A DNA stretch of 64,000 bases from Streptomyces hygroscopicus subsp. hygroscopicus. Lineage in GTDB: Bacteria; Actinomycetota; Actinomycetes; Streptomycetales; Streptomycetaceae. The stretch lies in NCBI RefSeq assembly GCF_030269125.1, contig NZ_BSSM01000016.1:124001-188000 (forward strand). The letters run 5' to 3'. Position numbers and translations under genes: made by a program. Below the pieces are notes generated by a model. That model worked only from the letters and a program-made list of their open reading frames with translations, searched no databases and had not been told where the DNA came from. Numbering within the stretch: the first letter of the stretch is position 1; every line of letters starts with the position of its first letter. This document shows positions 1-8,351 of this stretch, piece after piece.

Positions 1-2
1 CC

Positions 3-137
3 TCCCAGGACGCCGGACTGCTCGTCGTCGGCGCCCGGCGCCGCAGCGGCCGCTTCGGCCTCCAGCTCGGCCGGGTCGCGCACGGGGTGCTGCACCACGC
101 GGCCTGCCCGGTGGCCGTCGTACCGGAAACCGACTGA
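3..137 (+). CDS. Universal stress protein, C-terminal end (partial)
   Basis: The window opens inside this gene; 44 codons and a TGA stop remain. The visible end carries the UspA ATP-binding signature in the form VVGARRRSGRFGLQLGRVAHGVLHH followed by ACPVAVVP, read here as G-x-R-x(2)-S-G-x(6)-G-x-V. UspA-fold proteins are cytoplasmic stress proteins that bind nucleotide, and in actinomycetes they cluster with DevR/OsdR-controlled genes. The following phosphoketolase, pyruvate phosphate dikinase and CBS genes fit that setting. The N-terminal domain lies outside the window, so one or two Usp domains cannot be decided. Confidence 0.85.
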   Translation, partial: SQDAGLLVVGARRRSGRFGLQLGRVAHGVLHHAACPVAVVPETD

Positions 138-214
138 CGCCGACCACCACCGACTCTCCGCGAACGACGGCACCCGCCCGACTTCGCCCGAACCCGACGA
201 CGATCGGAGTCCCC

Positions 215-2593
215 ATGACCGAGGCCGCCCCTCAGGAAGCCGCTCTCACCGAGGAGGAGCTGCGCACCCTGGACGCGCACTGGCGCGCCGCCAACTACCT
301 GGCCGCCGGGCAGATCTATCTCATGGCCAACCCGCTGCTGACCGAGCCGCTGCGCCCCGAGCACATCAAGCCGCGGCTGCTCGGCCACTGGGGCACCTCG
401 CCAGGACTCAACCTCGTCTACACTCACCTCAACCGCGTGATCAAGGCCCGCGACCTGGACGCGCTGTGCGTCTGGGGGCCCGGACACGGCGGCCCGGCGG
501 TCCTCGCGGGCTCCTGGCTGGAGGGCAGCTACAGCGAGACGTACCCGGACGTCACCCGGGACGGGGCCGGCATGGGCCGGCTGTTCCGGCAGTTCTCCTT
601 CCCCGGCGGCGTGCCCAGCCACGTCGCCCCCGAGACGCCCGGCTCCATCCATGAGGGCGGCGAACTCGGCTACTCCCTCGCGCACGCCTACGGCGCCGCC
701 TTCGACAACCCCGGCCTGCTCGTGACCTGCGTGATCGGCGACGGTGAGGCGGAGACCGGGCCGCTCGCCGCGTCCTGGCACTCCGACAAGTTCCTCGACC
801 CGGTGCACGACGGGGCGGTGCTGCCCATCCTGCACCTCAACGGCTACAAGATCGCCAACCCGACCGTGCTGTCCCGCCTCCCCGAGGAGGAGCTGGACCA
901 GCTGCTGCGGGGATACGGCCACGAACCCCTGTACGTCACCGGCGACGACCCCGCCGTCGTGCACCGCGCCCTCGCCGCCGCCCTCGACCAGGCCCTGGAC
1001 CGGATCGCGCTGAAGCAGCGCGCCGCCCGCGAGGAAGGGGCCACCGAGCGGGTGCACTGGCCGATGATCGTGCTGCGCACCCCCAAGGGCTGGACCGGGC
1101 CGGCCGAGGTGGACGGCGTGCCGGTCGAGGGCACCTGGCGGGCCCACCAGGTCCCGTTGCCCGGCGTCCGCGAGAACCCCGCCCACCTGCGGCAGCTGGA
1201 GCAGTGGCTGCGCTCGTACCGGCCCGAGGAACTGTTCGGCCCGGACGGCCGCCCCACCGCCGACGTCCTCGCCTGCGTCCCCGAGGGTGACCGGCGCCTC
1301 GGGACGAACCCGCACGCCAACGGCGGCGTCCTGCTGCGCGACCTGCCGCTGCCGCCGCTCGACACCTTCGCCGTGGCCGTCGACAAGCCGGGCACCGCCC
1401 TGCACGAACCCACCAGGGTCCTCGGCGACCTCCTCGAACAGGTCATGAAGGACACCCGCGAGCGCCGGGACTTCCGCCTCGTCGGCCCGGACGAGACCGC
1501 CTCCAACCGGCTCCAGGCCGTCTTCGACGCCAGCGGCAAGGCATGGCAGGCCCAGGTGCTCCCGGTGGACGAACACCTGGACCGGCAGGGCCGGGTCCTG
1601 GAGATCCTCTCCGAACACCTCTGCCAGGGCTGGCTGGAGGGCTATCTGCTCACCGGCCGGCACGGACTGTTCTCCTGCTACGAGGCGTTCGTGCACATCG
1701 TCGACTCCATGGTCAACCAGCACATCAAGTGGCTCAGGACATCCCGGCGGCTGACCTGGCGGGCGCCCATCGCCTCCCTCAACTACCTGCTCACCTCGCA
1801 CGTGTGGCGCCAGGACCACAACGGGTTCTCCCACCAGGACCCCGGCTTCGTGGACCACGTCCTCAACAAGAGCCCCGAGGTCGTCCGCGTCTATCTGCCG
1901 CCGGACGCCAACACCCTGCTGTCCGTGGCCGACCACGTGCTGCGCAGCCGCGACTACGTCAACGTGGTCGTCGCCGGCAAGCAGCCCTGCTTCGACTGGC
2001 TGACCATGGACCAGGCCCGCGCCCACTGCGCGCGCGGCGCCGGGATCTGGGAGTGGGCCGGCACGGAGGACGGCGGCGAACCCGACGTCGTCCTCGCCTG
2101 CGCCGGTGACGTGCCCACCCAGGAGGTGCTGGCCGCCGCCAAGTTGCTGCGCGAGCACCTGCCCGACCTCGCCGTGCGGGTCGTCAACGTGGTCGACATG
2201 ACCCGGCTACTGCCGCACGAGGAGCACCCGCACGGCATGACCGACTTCGAGTACGACGGCCTGTTCACCACCGACAAACCCGTCATCTTCGCCTACCACG
2301 GCTACCCCTGGCTGATCCACCGCCTGGCCTACCGCCGCACCGGCCACCGGAACCTGCACGTGCGCGGCTACAAGGAATCGGGCACCACCACCACCCCCTT
2401 CGACATGGTCGTCCGCAACGACCTCGACCGCTACCGCCTCGTCATGGACGTCATCGACCGCGTCCCCGGCCTCGCGGTCCGCGCCGCCGCCGTCCGCCAG
2501 ACCATGGCCGACGTCCGCAGCCGCCACCACGACTGGATCCGCGAGCACGGCACGGACCTGCCGGAGGTCGCGGACTGGACCTGGGGCGGGTGA
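215..2593 (+). CDS. xfp: Xylulose-5-phosphate/fructose-6-phosphate phosphoketolase
   Basis: This 792-residue protein has the full length of the family. Phosphoketolase is a cytoplasmic thiamine-diphosphate enzyme that splits xylulose 5-phosphate (and often fructose 6-phosphate) with phosphate to give acetyl phosphate and an aldose phosphate. The N-terminal half carries GHWGTSPGLN near residue 57, GPGHGGPA near 88 and the ThDP/Mg motif GDGEAETG at about 175-182. The C-terminal part has the family strings SHVWRQDHNGFSHQDPGF and AGKQP. The start is ATG with a GGAG-like site just upstream (cgatcggagtccccATG). Its neighbours (stress protein, alcohol dehydrogenase, PPDK) suggest use in redox-limited or stationary-phase carbon metabolism; that role is inference. 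Confidence 0.96.
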   Translation: MTEAAPQEAALTEEELRTLDAHWRAANYLAAGQIYLMANPLLTEPLRPEHIKPRLLGHWGTSPGLNLVYTHLNRVIKARDLDALCVWGPGHGGPAVLAGSWLEGSYSETYPDVTRDGAGMGRLFRQFSFPGGVPSHVAPETPGSIHEGGELGYSLAHAYGAAFDNPGLLVTCVIGDGEAETGPLAASWHSDKFLDPVHDGAVLPILHLNGYKIANPTVLSRLPEEELDQLLRGYGHEPLYVTGDDPAVVHRALAAALDQALDRIALKQRAAREEGATERVHWPMIVLRTPKGWTGPAEVDGVPVEGTWRAHQVPLPGVRENPAHLRQLEQWLRSYRPEELFGPDGRPTADVLACVPEGDRRLGTNPHANGGVLLRDLPLPPLDTFAVAVDKPGTALHEPTRVLGDLLEQVMKDTRERRDFRLVGPDETASNRLQAVFDASGKAWQAQVLPVDEHLDRQGRVLEILSEHLCQGWLEGYLLTGRHGLFSCYEAFVHIVDSMVNQHIKWLRTSRRLTWRAPIASLNYLLTSHVWRQDHNGFSHQDPGFVDHVLNKSPEVVRVYLPPDANTLLSVADHVLRSRDYVNVVVAGKQPCFDWLTMDQARAHCARGAGIWEWAGTEDGGEPDVVLACAGDVPTQEVLAAAKLLREHLPDLAVRVVNVVDMTRLLPHEEHPHGMTDFEYDGLFTTDKPVIFAYHGYPWLIHRLAYRRTGHRNLHVRGYKESGTTTTPFDMVVRNDLDRYRLVMDVIDRVPGLAVRAAAVRQTMADVRSRHHDWIREHGTDLPEVADWTWGG

Positions 2594-2647
2594 AACCGGG
2601 GCCGTCCGGCCCAAGCGCGCGCCCCGTGCGCCGACCAAGCTGGACAT

Positions 2648-2672
2648 ACCGGGATGTATCGAACATCCCGGT
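2648..2672. promoter_or_regulatory. 10-bp inverted repeat upstream of the alcohol dehydrogenase
   Basis: Perfect arms ACCGGGATGT and ACATCCCGGT flank the 5-base spacer atcga. The repeat lies 55 bases after the phosphoketolase stop and 36 bases before the dehydrogenase ATG. It could be an operator for the dehydrogenase or a weak terminator. The lack of a T run and the closeness to the start codon favour an operator. Confidence 0.55.
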
Positions 2673-2708
2673 CCCGCGGCACACCGAGTGAAGAGGGTGA
2701 GGAGCGGC

Positions 2709-3776
2709 ATGAAGGGTTATGTCTTTCAGGGGCCCGGAGAGGCGTCCTGGGAGGACGTCCCGGACCCGGAGATCAAGGAGCCGACCGACGCGATCGTGAA
2801 GGTCCAGGCGGTGACGATCTGCGGCACGGACCTGCACATCCTCAAGGGCGACGTGCCCGAGGTACGGCCCGGGACGGTGCTCGGGCACGAGGCCGTCGGG
2901 GAGATCGTGGAGACCGGCGGCGACGTGCGCACCGTACGGCCCGGCGACCGGGTGCTGCTCTCCTGCGTCACCTCGTGCGGACGCTGCCGCTACTGCCGCG
3001 AGGGCGTGTACGGCCAGTGCCTCGGCGGCGGTGGCTGGATCCTCGGGCATCTGATCGACGGCACGCAGGCGGAGTACGTCCGGGTGCCGTACGCCGACCT
3101 GTCCGTGCACCCGCTGCCCGGCACCCTCGCGAGCGAGGACGCCGTGCTGCTCGCGGACATCTTCCCGACCGCCTACGAGGTGGGCGTCCTCAACGGACGG
3201 GTCCGGCCCGGCGACACCGTCGTGGTCGTCGGCGCCGGCCCGATCGGGCTCGCGGCGATCGCGACGGCACGGCTGTTCTCGCCGGAGCGGATCATCGCCG
3301 TGGACCTGGCGCCGGCCCGTCTGGAGGCCGCCCGGCGGTTCGGCGCCGACGCGGTCGCGGACGTCCACGAGGCCCCGCGCCAGCTGGTCGCGGACCTGAC
3401 CGACGGGCTCGGCGCGGACGTGGCCATCGAGGCCGTCGGCGTGCCGGACACCTTCGAACTGTGCACCCGCACGGTGCGCCCCGGCGGCCACGTGGCCAAC
3501 GTCGGCGTGCACGGCAAGCCTGTCACGCTGCACCTCGAGGACCTGTGGATCAGGAACGTGACCATCACCACCGGTCTGGTGGACACCCACTCCACGCCGA
3601 CCCTGCTGAAGATGGCCGCCTCGGGCCGGCTCCCGACCGGCCAACTGGTCACCCACACCTTCCCGCTGGACCAGATGGAGCGGGCGTACGACGTCTTCTC
3701 CCGGGCCGCCGAGACCGGCGCCCTGAAGGTCGTACTCGGCGGGGAGCAGCACGAACTGGCCATCCCCGCGGGCTGA
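2709..3776 (+). CDS. Zinc-dependent alcohol dehydrogenase (MDR family)
   Basis: A 355-residue medium-chain dehydrogenase that should oxidise or reduce an alcohol/aldehyde with NAD(P). Catalytic zinc ligands are visible as C38 (ICGTD) and H60-E61 (GHEAVGE). The structural zinc loop has cysteines at 90, 93, 96 and 104. The Rossmann motif VVGAGPIGL lies near residue 172. An in-frame GTG at 2688 is possible, but ATG 2709 is preferred because GTGAGGAG sits directly in front of it. It follows phosphoketolase on the same strand and may share transcription, though an inverted repeat lies between them. The physiological substrate cannot be read from the sequence. Confidence 0.93.
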   Translation: MKGYVFQGPGEASWEDVPDPEIKEPTDAIVKVQAVTICGTDLHILKGDVPEVRPGTVLGHEAVGEIVETGGDVRTVRPGDRVLLSCVTSCGRCRYCREGVYGQCLGGGGWILGHLIDGTQAEYVRVPYADLSVHPLPGTLASEDAVLLADIFPTAYEVGVLNGRVRPGDTVVVVGAGPIGLAAIATARLFSPERIIAVDLAPARLEAARRFGADAVADVHEAPRQLVADLTDGLGADVAIEAVGVPDTFELCTRTVRPGGHVANVGVHGKPVTLHLEDLWIRNVTITTGLVDTHSTPTLLKMAASGRLPTGQLVTHTFPLDQMERAYDVFSRAAETGALKVVLGGEQHELAIPAG

Positions 3777-3785
3777 ACCGGCGCG

Positions 3786-3815
3786 GCGGCCGGGGCGCGC
3801 GGGCGCGCCGGCCGC
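3786..3815. terminator. Strong G+C hairpin between convergent genes
   Basis: The arms GCGGCCGG (3786-3793) and CCGGCCGC (3808-3815) enclose a second pairing GGCGCGC/GCGCGCC. They fill the 39-base gap between the dehydrogenase stop and the stop of the convergent FMN-binding gene. The position suggests a bidirectional terminator. There is no U-tract, as is common in Streptomyces. Confidence 0.6.
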
Positions 3816-4256
3816 TCAGCCGTCCGCGCCCGCCAGCCGCACCCCCGTGACCAGGTCCGGGCGGATGCGCACCGCCTGGTCCATGTCCTCCGGCGGGGCC
3901 CAGGGGTGCAACAGCCTCCGGAGCCGGTCCAGTTCGGCGGGGTCCGTGACGAGCCGCGCGTACCCCGTGACGACGACGCTCCAGCCGAGATGGGTGTCGG
4001 GATCGAAGGCGTCGGCCTCGTACGCGACGACGACCCCGCCGTCCTCGCCCCCCCTGGTGTGCGAGGTGAGCGCCGCGGCCTCATGGGTGCGGATCACGAT
4101 GTCGCCGCCGTCCAGCGCGTGGTTGACGGGACGGACCGTGGGCAGCGCCTGCCGGGTGAAGACGATCCGGCCCAGGGACACGCTGCCCAGCAGCCGCAGG
4201 GCCTCGGTGCGGTCGAGGTCGATGCGGCGGTGGGCCGCGTCGTGAGGACGGATCAT
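3816..4256 (-). CDS. Pyridoxamine 5'-phosphate oxidase-like FMN/F420-binding protein
   Basis: A 146-residue split-barrel flavin-binding protein. The string SLGRIVFTRQALPTVRPVNHALDGGDIVIRT is typical of the small PNPOx-like/DUF2470-type group found in actinomycete stress clusters, and VVVTGYARLVTDPAEL is the usual late-barrel strand. The start is set at the ATG giving MIRPHDAAH; the frame is open 27 codons further but that stretch is arginine/proline rich and not family-like. It is convergent with the alcohol dehydrogenase and downstream of PPDK on the same strand with 177 bases between. The cofactor and substrate are unknown; members often bind FMN or F420. Confidence 0.85.
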   Translation of the reverse strand: MIRPHDAAHRRIDLDRTEALRLLGSVSLGRIVFTRQALPTVRPVNHALDGGDIVIRTHEAAALTSHTRGGEDGGVVVAYEADAFDPDTHLGWSVVVTGYARLVTDPAELDRLRRLLHPWAPPEDMDQAVRIRPDLVTGVRLAGADG

Positions 4257-4433
4257 GGCTGCTTCTTCGCGGGTGCGCTGCCGACGGCGGGGAGGTCCAT
4301 GTGCGTGTACGGGGGCCGTGCACGAGGGGAGCGACACCGCGGGGGATCGGTGCCGCTCCTGATGTCACCCTCGCCCCTCCCGTACCGTTCCCGACAGTGC
4401 CGTTCGGACCTGGCCGGGGGGCCGTACGGCCCC

Positions 4434-7124
4434 TCACCTGCTGTCGGGGCCGGGGCCGGTGTCCCCGAGCGCCGCCCGGCCGGCCTCCAGGCGGGCCACG
4501 GGCACACGGAACGGCGAGCAGGAGACGTAGTCGAGGCCGGCCGTGTGGAAGAAGCGGACCGACTCCGGGTCGCCGCCGTGCTCGCCGCAGACGCCGATCA
4601 CCAGGTCCGGGCGGGCGGCCCGGCCCTCCTCCACGGCGATCCGCACCAGCCGGCCCACACCCTCGCGGTCCAGCGTCTCGAACGGGGAGGCGTCGAAGAC
4701 GTCCAGGTCGAGGTAGGCCGGGAAGAACGCGGCCTCCACGTCGTCCCGGGAGAAGCCCCAGGTGGTCTGCGTGAGGTCGTTGGTGCCGAAGGAGAAGAAC
4801 TCCGCCTCCTCGGCGATCCGGCCCGCCGTGAGCGCGGCCCGCGGCAGCTCGATCATCGTGCCGACCGGGCAGCGCACCGGCACGCCGGTCTCCTCGCCCA
4901 CCTCGGCGAGCACCCGCTCCACCTCGGCGCGGGCGAGCCGCAGCTCCTCCACCGCGCCGACGAGCGGCACCATGATCTCCGCCCGGGGCGCGCCCCCGGC
5001 GCGGATCCTGGCGACGACCGCCTCGGCGAGCGCCCGCACCTGCATCGCCACCAGACCCGGCACGACCAGCCCGAGCCGTACACCGCGCAGCCCGAGCATC
5101 GGGTTCTCCTCGTGCGTCCGGTTCACCGCGTCGAGCAGCTCCACGTCGCGCGCCTCGGGTCGCCGGCCGGAAGCCTCGTCAGCGGCCATCCGCACGGCGA
5201 GTTCGGTGCGGTCGGGCAGGAACTCGTGCAGGGGCGGGTCCAACAGCCGTACGGTGACCGGCAGTCCGTCCATCACCGCCAGGATCTCCGTGAAGTCCGC
5301 GCGCTGGAGCGGCAGCAGAGCCGCCAGCGCCCGCTCGCGCGCGGTGTCCGTGCGGGCCAGGATCATCTCCTCGACCAGCTTGCGCCGTTCGCCCAGGAAC
5401 ATGTGCTCGGTGCGGCACAGCCCGATGCCCTGCGCCCCGAACCGCCGGGCGCGGGCGGCGTCCTCGGGAGTGTCCGCGTTGGCCCGTACCTCCAACCGCC
5501 GTACGGTGTCGGCGTGTTCGAGGGCGCGGGCGACCGCCGACACCACGCTGCCCGCCTGCTCCCCGCATTCCAGATAGCGCATCGTGGCAGAGGGGACGAG
5601 CGGTACCGCCCCGGCGTGGACGGTCCCGCGGGAGCCGTCCACCGAGATGAGCTCGCCCTCTGCCACGACCGTGCCGTCCCGGGTGGTGAACCGGCGCGCG
5701 CCGGTGTCCACGGTGATGTCCTGCACGCCGCACACACAGACCTTGCCCATGCCGCGCGCGACCACCGCCGCGTGGCTGGTCTTGCCGCCCCGCCCGGTCA
5801 GCACCGCCTGCGCGGCGACCATGCCGGGCAGGTCGTCCGGCGTGGTCTCCTCGCGCACGAGGACCACCGGCTCCCCGGCCGCGGCCCGTCGCAGCGCCGC
5901 CGCGGAGTCGAACACGGCGGCGCCCGCCGCGGCGCCGGGGGAGGCCGGTACGCCGTGGGCGAGCGGAGCGCCGAGGGCGGCGGTGTCGAAGCGCGGGAAC
6001 ATCAGCCGGGCGAGCCCGTCGCCGCTGACCCGGACCAGGCCCTCGTCCGCGCCGATCAGCCCTTCCTCGATCAGTTCGGCGGCGATGGCGAACGCGGCCT
6101 CGGCGGTGCGCTTGCCCACCCGGGTCTGCAGCATCCACAGGGTGCCGCGCTCGATGGTGAACTCGATGTCGCACAGATCGCGGTAGTGCCGCTCCAACGC
6201 CTTGGCGTGATCGCGCAGCCGGCGGTACGAGCGCGGGTCCAGCCGGGCCAGCTCCGCGAGCGGAACGGCGTCGCGTACGCCCGACACGACGTCCTCGCCC
6301 TGCGCGTTCGCCAGGTAGTCGCCGTACAGGCCGGGCCGGCCGGTGGCCGGGTCCCGGGTGAAGGCGACACCGCTGCCGGAGTCCGGGCCGAGGTTGCCGA
6401 AGACCATGCGCTGCACGTTGACCGCGGTCCCGAGGTCGTCCGGGATGCGCTCGCGGCGCCGGTAGAGCCGGGCGCGCTCGGAGTTCCAGGACCCGAACAC
6501 GGCCAGGATCGCCTGCTGCAACTGGAGGGCGGGGGACTGAGGGAACTCGTGGCCGGTCCGCTCCCGCACGATCCGCTTGTACGACTCCACGAGCCGGGCC
6601 AGGTCGCAGGCGTCCAGGTGGACGTCGTCGGGCGCCTCGCGGGCCTGCCTCAGCAGCGCCATCTCCTCCTCGAACAGCGCGGGGTCGACGCCCATCACCG
6701 TGCTGCCGTACATCTGGATCAGCCGGCGGTACGAGTCCCAGGCGAAGCGCTCGTTGCCGGAGACCTTGGCGAGGCCGAGCACGGAGGCGTCGTTCAGGCC
6801 GACGTCGAGGACGGTCTCCATCATGCCGGGCATGGAGAACCGGGCCCCGGAGCGCACGGAGAGCAGCAACGGGTCGTCCGCCTGCCCGAGGAGCCGCCCG
6901 CTGTCCTTCTCCAGCGCCGCCAGATACCGCGACACCTCCGCCGCCAGCCCCTCCGGCTCCGCGCCCTCGGCCAGGAACACCCGGCACGCCTCGGTCGTCA
7001 CCGTGAAACCCGGCGGCACCGGCAGCCCCAGCCGGGTCATCTCCGCCAGGTTCGCCCCCTTCCCGCCGAGCAGCCCCGCCAGGTCCCGGTTCCCCTCGGC
7101 GAACCCGTACACATAACGCCCCAT
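4434..7124 (-). CDS. ppdK: Pyruvate, phosphate dikinase
   Basis: An 896-residue protein of full family length. PPDK reversibly converts pyruvate, ATP and phosphate to phosphoenolpyruvate, AMP and pyrophosphate in the cytoplasm. The N-terminal ATP-grasp domain begins GLLGGKGANLAEM. The swivelling phosphohistidine domain has GGKTSHAAVVARGMG with the catalytic histidine at residue 451. The C-terminal TIM barrel ends with GVCGEHGGDP and the active-site cysteine in YVSCSPFRVPVARLEA. The start ATG 7124 is preceded by GAGGAGGGCGG; an upstream in-frame start would add 40 arginine/proline-rich residues and is rejected. With phosphoketolase nearby it offers pyrophosphate-linked control of PEP/pyruvate flux, plausibly under low oxygen. 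Confidence 0.97.
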   Translation of the reverse strand: MGRYVYGFAEGNRDLAGLLGGKGANLAEMTRLGLPVPPGFTVTTEACRVFLAEGAEPEGLAAEVSRYLAALEKDSGRLLGQADDPLLLSVRSGARFSMPGMMETVLDVGLNDASVLGLAKVSGNERFAWDSYRRLIQMYGSTVMGVDPALFEEEMALLRQAREAPDDVHLDACDLARLVESYKRIVRERTGHEFPQSPALQLQQAILAVFGSWNSERARLYRRRERIPDDLGTAVNVQRMVFGNLGPDSGSGVAFTRDPATGRPGLYGDYLANAQGEDVVSGVRDAVPLAELARLDPRSYRRLRDHAKALERHYRDLCDIEFTIERGTLWMLQTRVGKRTAEAAFAIAAELIEEGLIGADEGLVRVSGDGLARLMFPRFDTAALGAPLAHGVPASPGAAAGAAVFDSAAALRRAAAGEPVVLVREETTPDDLPGMVAAQAVLTGRGGKTSHAAVVARGMGKVCVCGVQDITVDTGARRFTTRDGTVVAEGELISVDGSRGTVHAGAVPLVPSATMRYLECGEQAGSVVSAVARALEHADTVRRLEVRANADTPEDAARARRFGAQGIGLCRTEHMFLGERRKLVEEMILARTDTARERALAALLPLQRADFTEILAVMDGLPVTVRLLDPPLHEFLPDRTELAVRMAADEASGRRPEARDVELLDAVNRTHEENPMLGLRGVRLGLVVPGLVAMQVRALAEAVVARIRAGGAPRAEIMVPLVGAVEELRLARAEVERVLAEVGEETGVPVRCPVGTMIELPRAALTAGRIAEEAEFFSFGTNDLTQTTWGFSRDDVEAAFFPAYLDLDVFDASPFETLDREGVGRLVRIAVEEGRAARPDLVIGVCGEHGGDPESVRFFHTAGLDYVSCSPFRVPVARLEAGRAALGDTGPGPDSR

Positions 7125-7321
7125 GACCGCCCTCCTCGGCTTACCGGCCGCGGTACCTCTCCAGCGTCCACCAGGAAGGGGCGCGGGGCGAGGCGTCGCT
7201 GGTCCCGCGGCCGGGGGCCGGACGGCCCGGGGCGGGCGCCGCACGGCGGGACGGTCCCGGGCGGAGCGCCGGGTCCGATTTCCGCCGGTGCCCCTCGCCG
7301 GTGTCCGCGAGGCTGGTCGGC

Positions 7322-8062
7322 ATGAACCGACTCGAAGGAAACGCCGCGCTGGTCACGGGCGGAAGCCGGGGCATCGGCGCCGCCGTGGCGCTGCGGCTGG
7401 CCGAGGAAGGCGCGGATGTGGCGCTGACCTATGAGAAGAACGAGGTACGGGCCACCGAGGTGGTGGAGCGGATCAAGGCCGCGGGGCGCCGGGCGTTCGC
7501 CGTCCGGGCCGACAGCGCGGACATCGCGGCCCTCACCGCCGCGGTGGACGAGGCCGCCGCCGTGTTCGGCCGGCTGGACATCCTGGTCAACAACGCCGGC
7601 GTCTTCCCCGTCGGACCGATCGAGGACGTGGGACCGGCGGAACTCGACCGGACGCTCGCGGTGAACGTCCGGGCGCCGTTCGAGGCGTCCCGGGCGGCCG
7701 TGCGGCACATGGGCCGGGGCGGCCGCATCGTCGGCATCGGAAGCAACATCGCGGACCGCGCGGTCTTCCCGGGCATGGCGCTGTACTCGATGAGCAAGGC
7801 GGCGCTGGCCGGGATGACCAAGGGTCTGGCCCGGGAACTCGGCCCGCGGGGGATCACCGTGAACCTGGTGCACCCCGGCCCCACCGACACGGACGCCAAC
7901 CCCGCGGACGGGCCGAACGCCGAGGCGATCGCCGGCCTCACGGCGCTGGGCCGCTACGCGCGGCCCGACGAGATCGCGGCCACCGTCGCCCACCTGGCGA
8001 GCAGCGACGGCGCCTACCTCACCGGCGCCACGGTCCGCGTCGACGGCGGCTTCACCGCCTGA
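7322..8062 (+). CDS. SDR-family oxidoreductase (FabG-like)
   Basis: A 246-residue classical short-chain dehydrogenase. It shows the TGGSRGIG cofactor motif near the N-terminus, NNAG near residue 90 and the catalytic YSMSK with an upstream serine in GSN. It ends with the usual LTGATVRVDGGF. These enzymes reduce or oxidise a carbonyl/hydroxyl with NAD(P)H. ATG 7322 is preferred over an in-frame upstream start because the family begins at LEGNAALVTGG. It diverges from ppdK across about 200 bases and ends in a perfect hairpin. The substrate is unknown. Confidence 0.92.
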   Translation: MNRLEGNAALVTGGSRGIGAAVALRLAEEGADVALTYEKNEVRATEVVERIKAAGRRAFAVRADSADIAALTAAVDEAAAVFGRLDILVNNAGVFPVGPIEDVGPAELDRTLAVNVRAPFEASRAAVRHMGRGGRIVGIGSNIADRAVFPGMALYSMSKAALAGMTKGLARELGPRGITVNLVHPGPTDTDANPADGPNAEAIAGLTALGRYARPDEIAATVAHLASSDGAYLTGATVRVDGGFTA

Positions 8063-8066
8063 CACC

Positions 8067-8112
8067 GCACACCCTGATCGGCCGGGTCACGACCCGGCCG
8101 ATCAGGGTGTGC
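8067..8112 (+). terminator. Perfect 22-bp stem terminator after the SDR gene
   Basis: The left arm at 8067-8088 and right arm at 8091-8112 are exact reverse complements separated by only two bases, beginning five bases after the SDR stop. In practice a 4-6 base loop would form. The arms start gcacaccctgatcggcc. The position directly behind a stop codon, before a same-strand kinase gene with its own leader, supports termination. Confidence 0.8.
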
Positions 8113-8351
8113 CCGGCCCGTGTCCGCATGCACACCCCCGTCGCACGCCTCGTCCCGGACGGATCGGACGACGCGGCTCGCGCACCGGCGGCCCCGCCGG
8201 CACCCCTGCCGACGGGCATGTGCCACCGGCATGACGAGCCCGCGGATGCGCCGGAGGGGACTCCGCGTGCCCCTCCCGTTCCCCGAGCGGCTACCGTGTC
8301 CTGGGAACCCGTCGGGTCGAGGACATGGGCTGATGGGAAGTGGAGGGCGTG

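Noticed and set aside
3906..7325. Open frame of over 1,100 codons antisense to ppdK
   Set aside because: It mirrors the codon bias of ppdK, is rich in Arg/Gly/Pro/His, and has no family motif or ribosome site. ppdK itself is complete with its catalytic residues.
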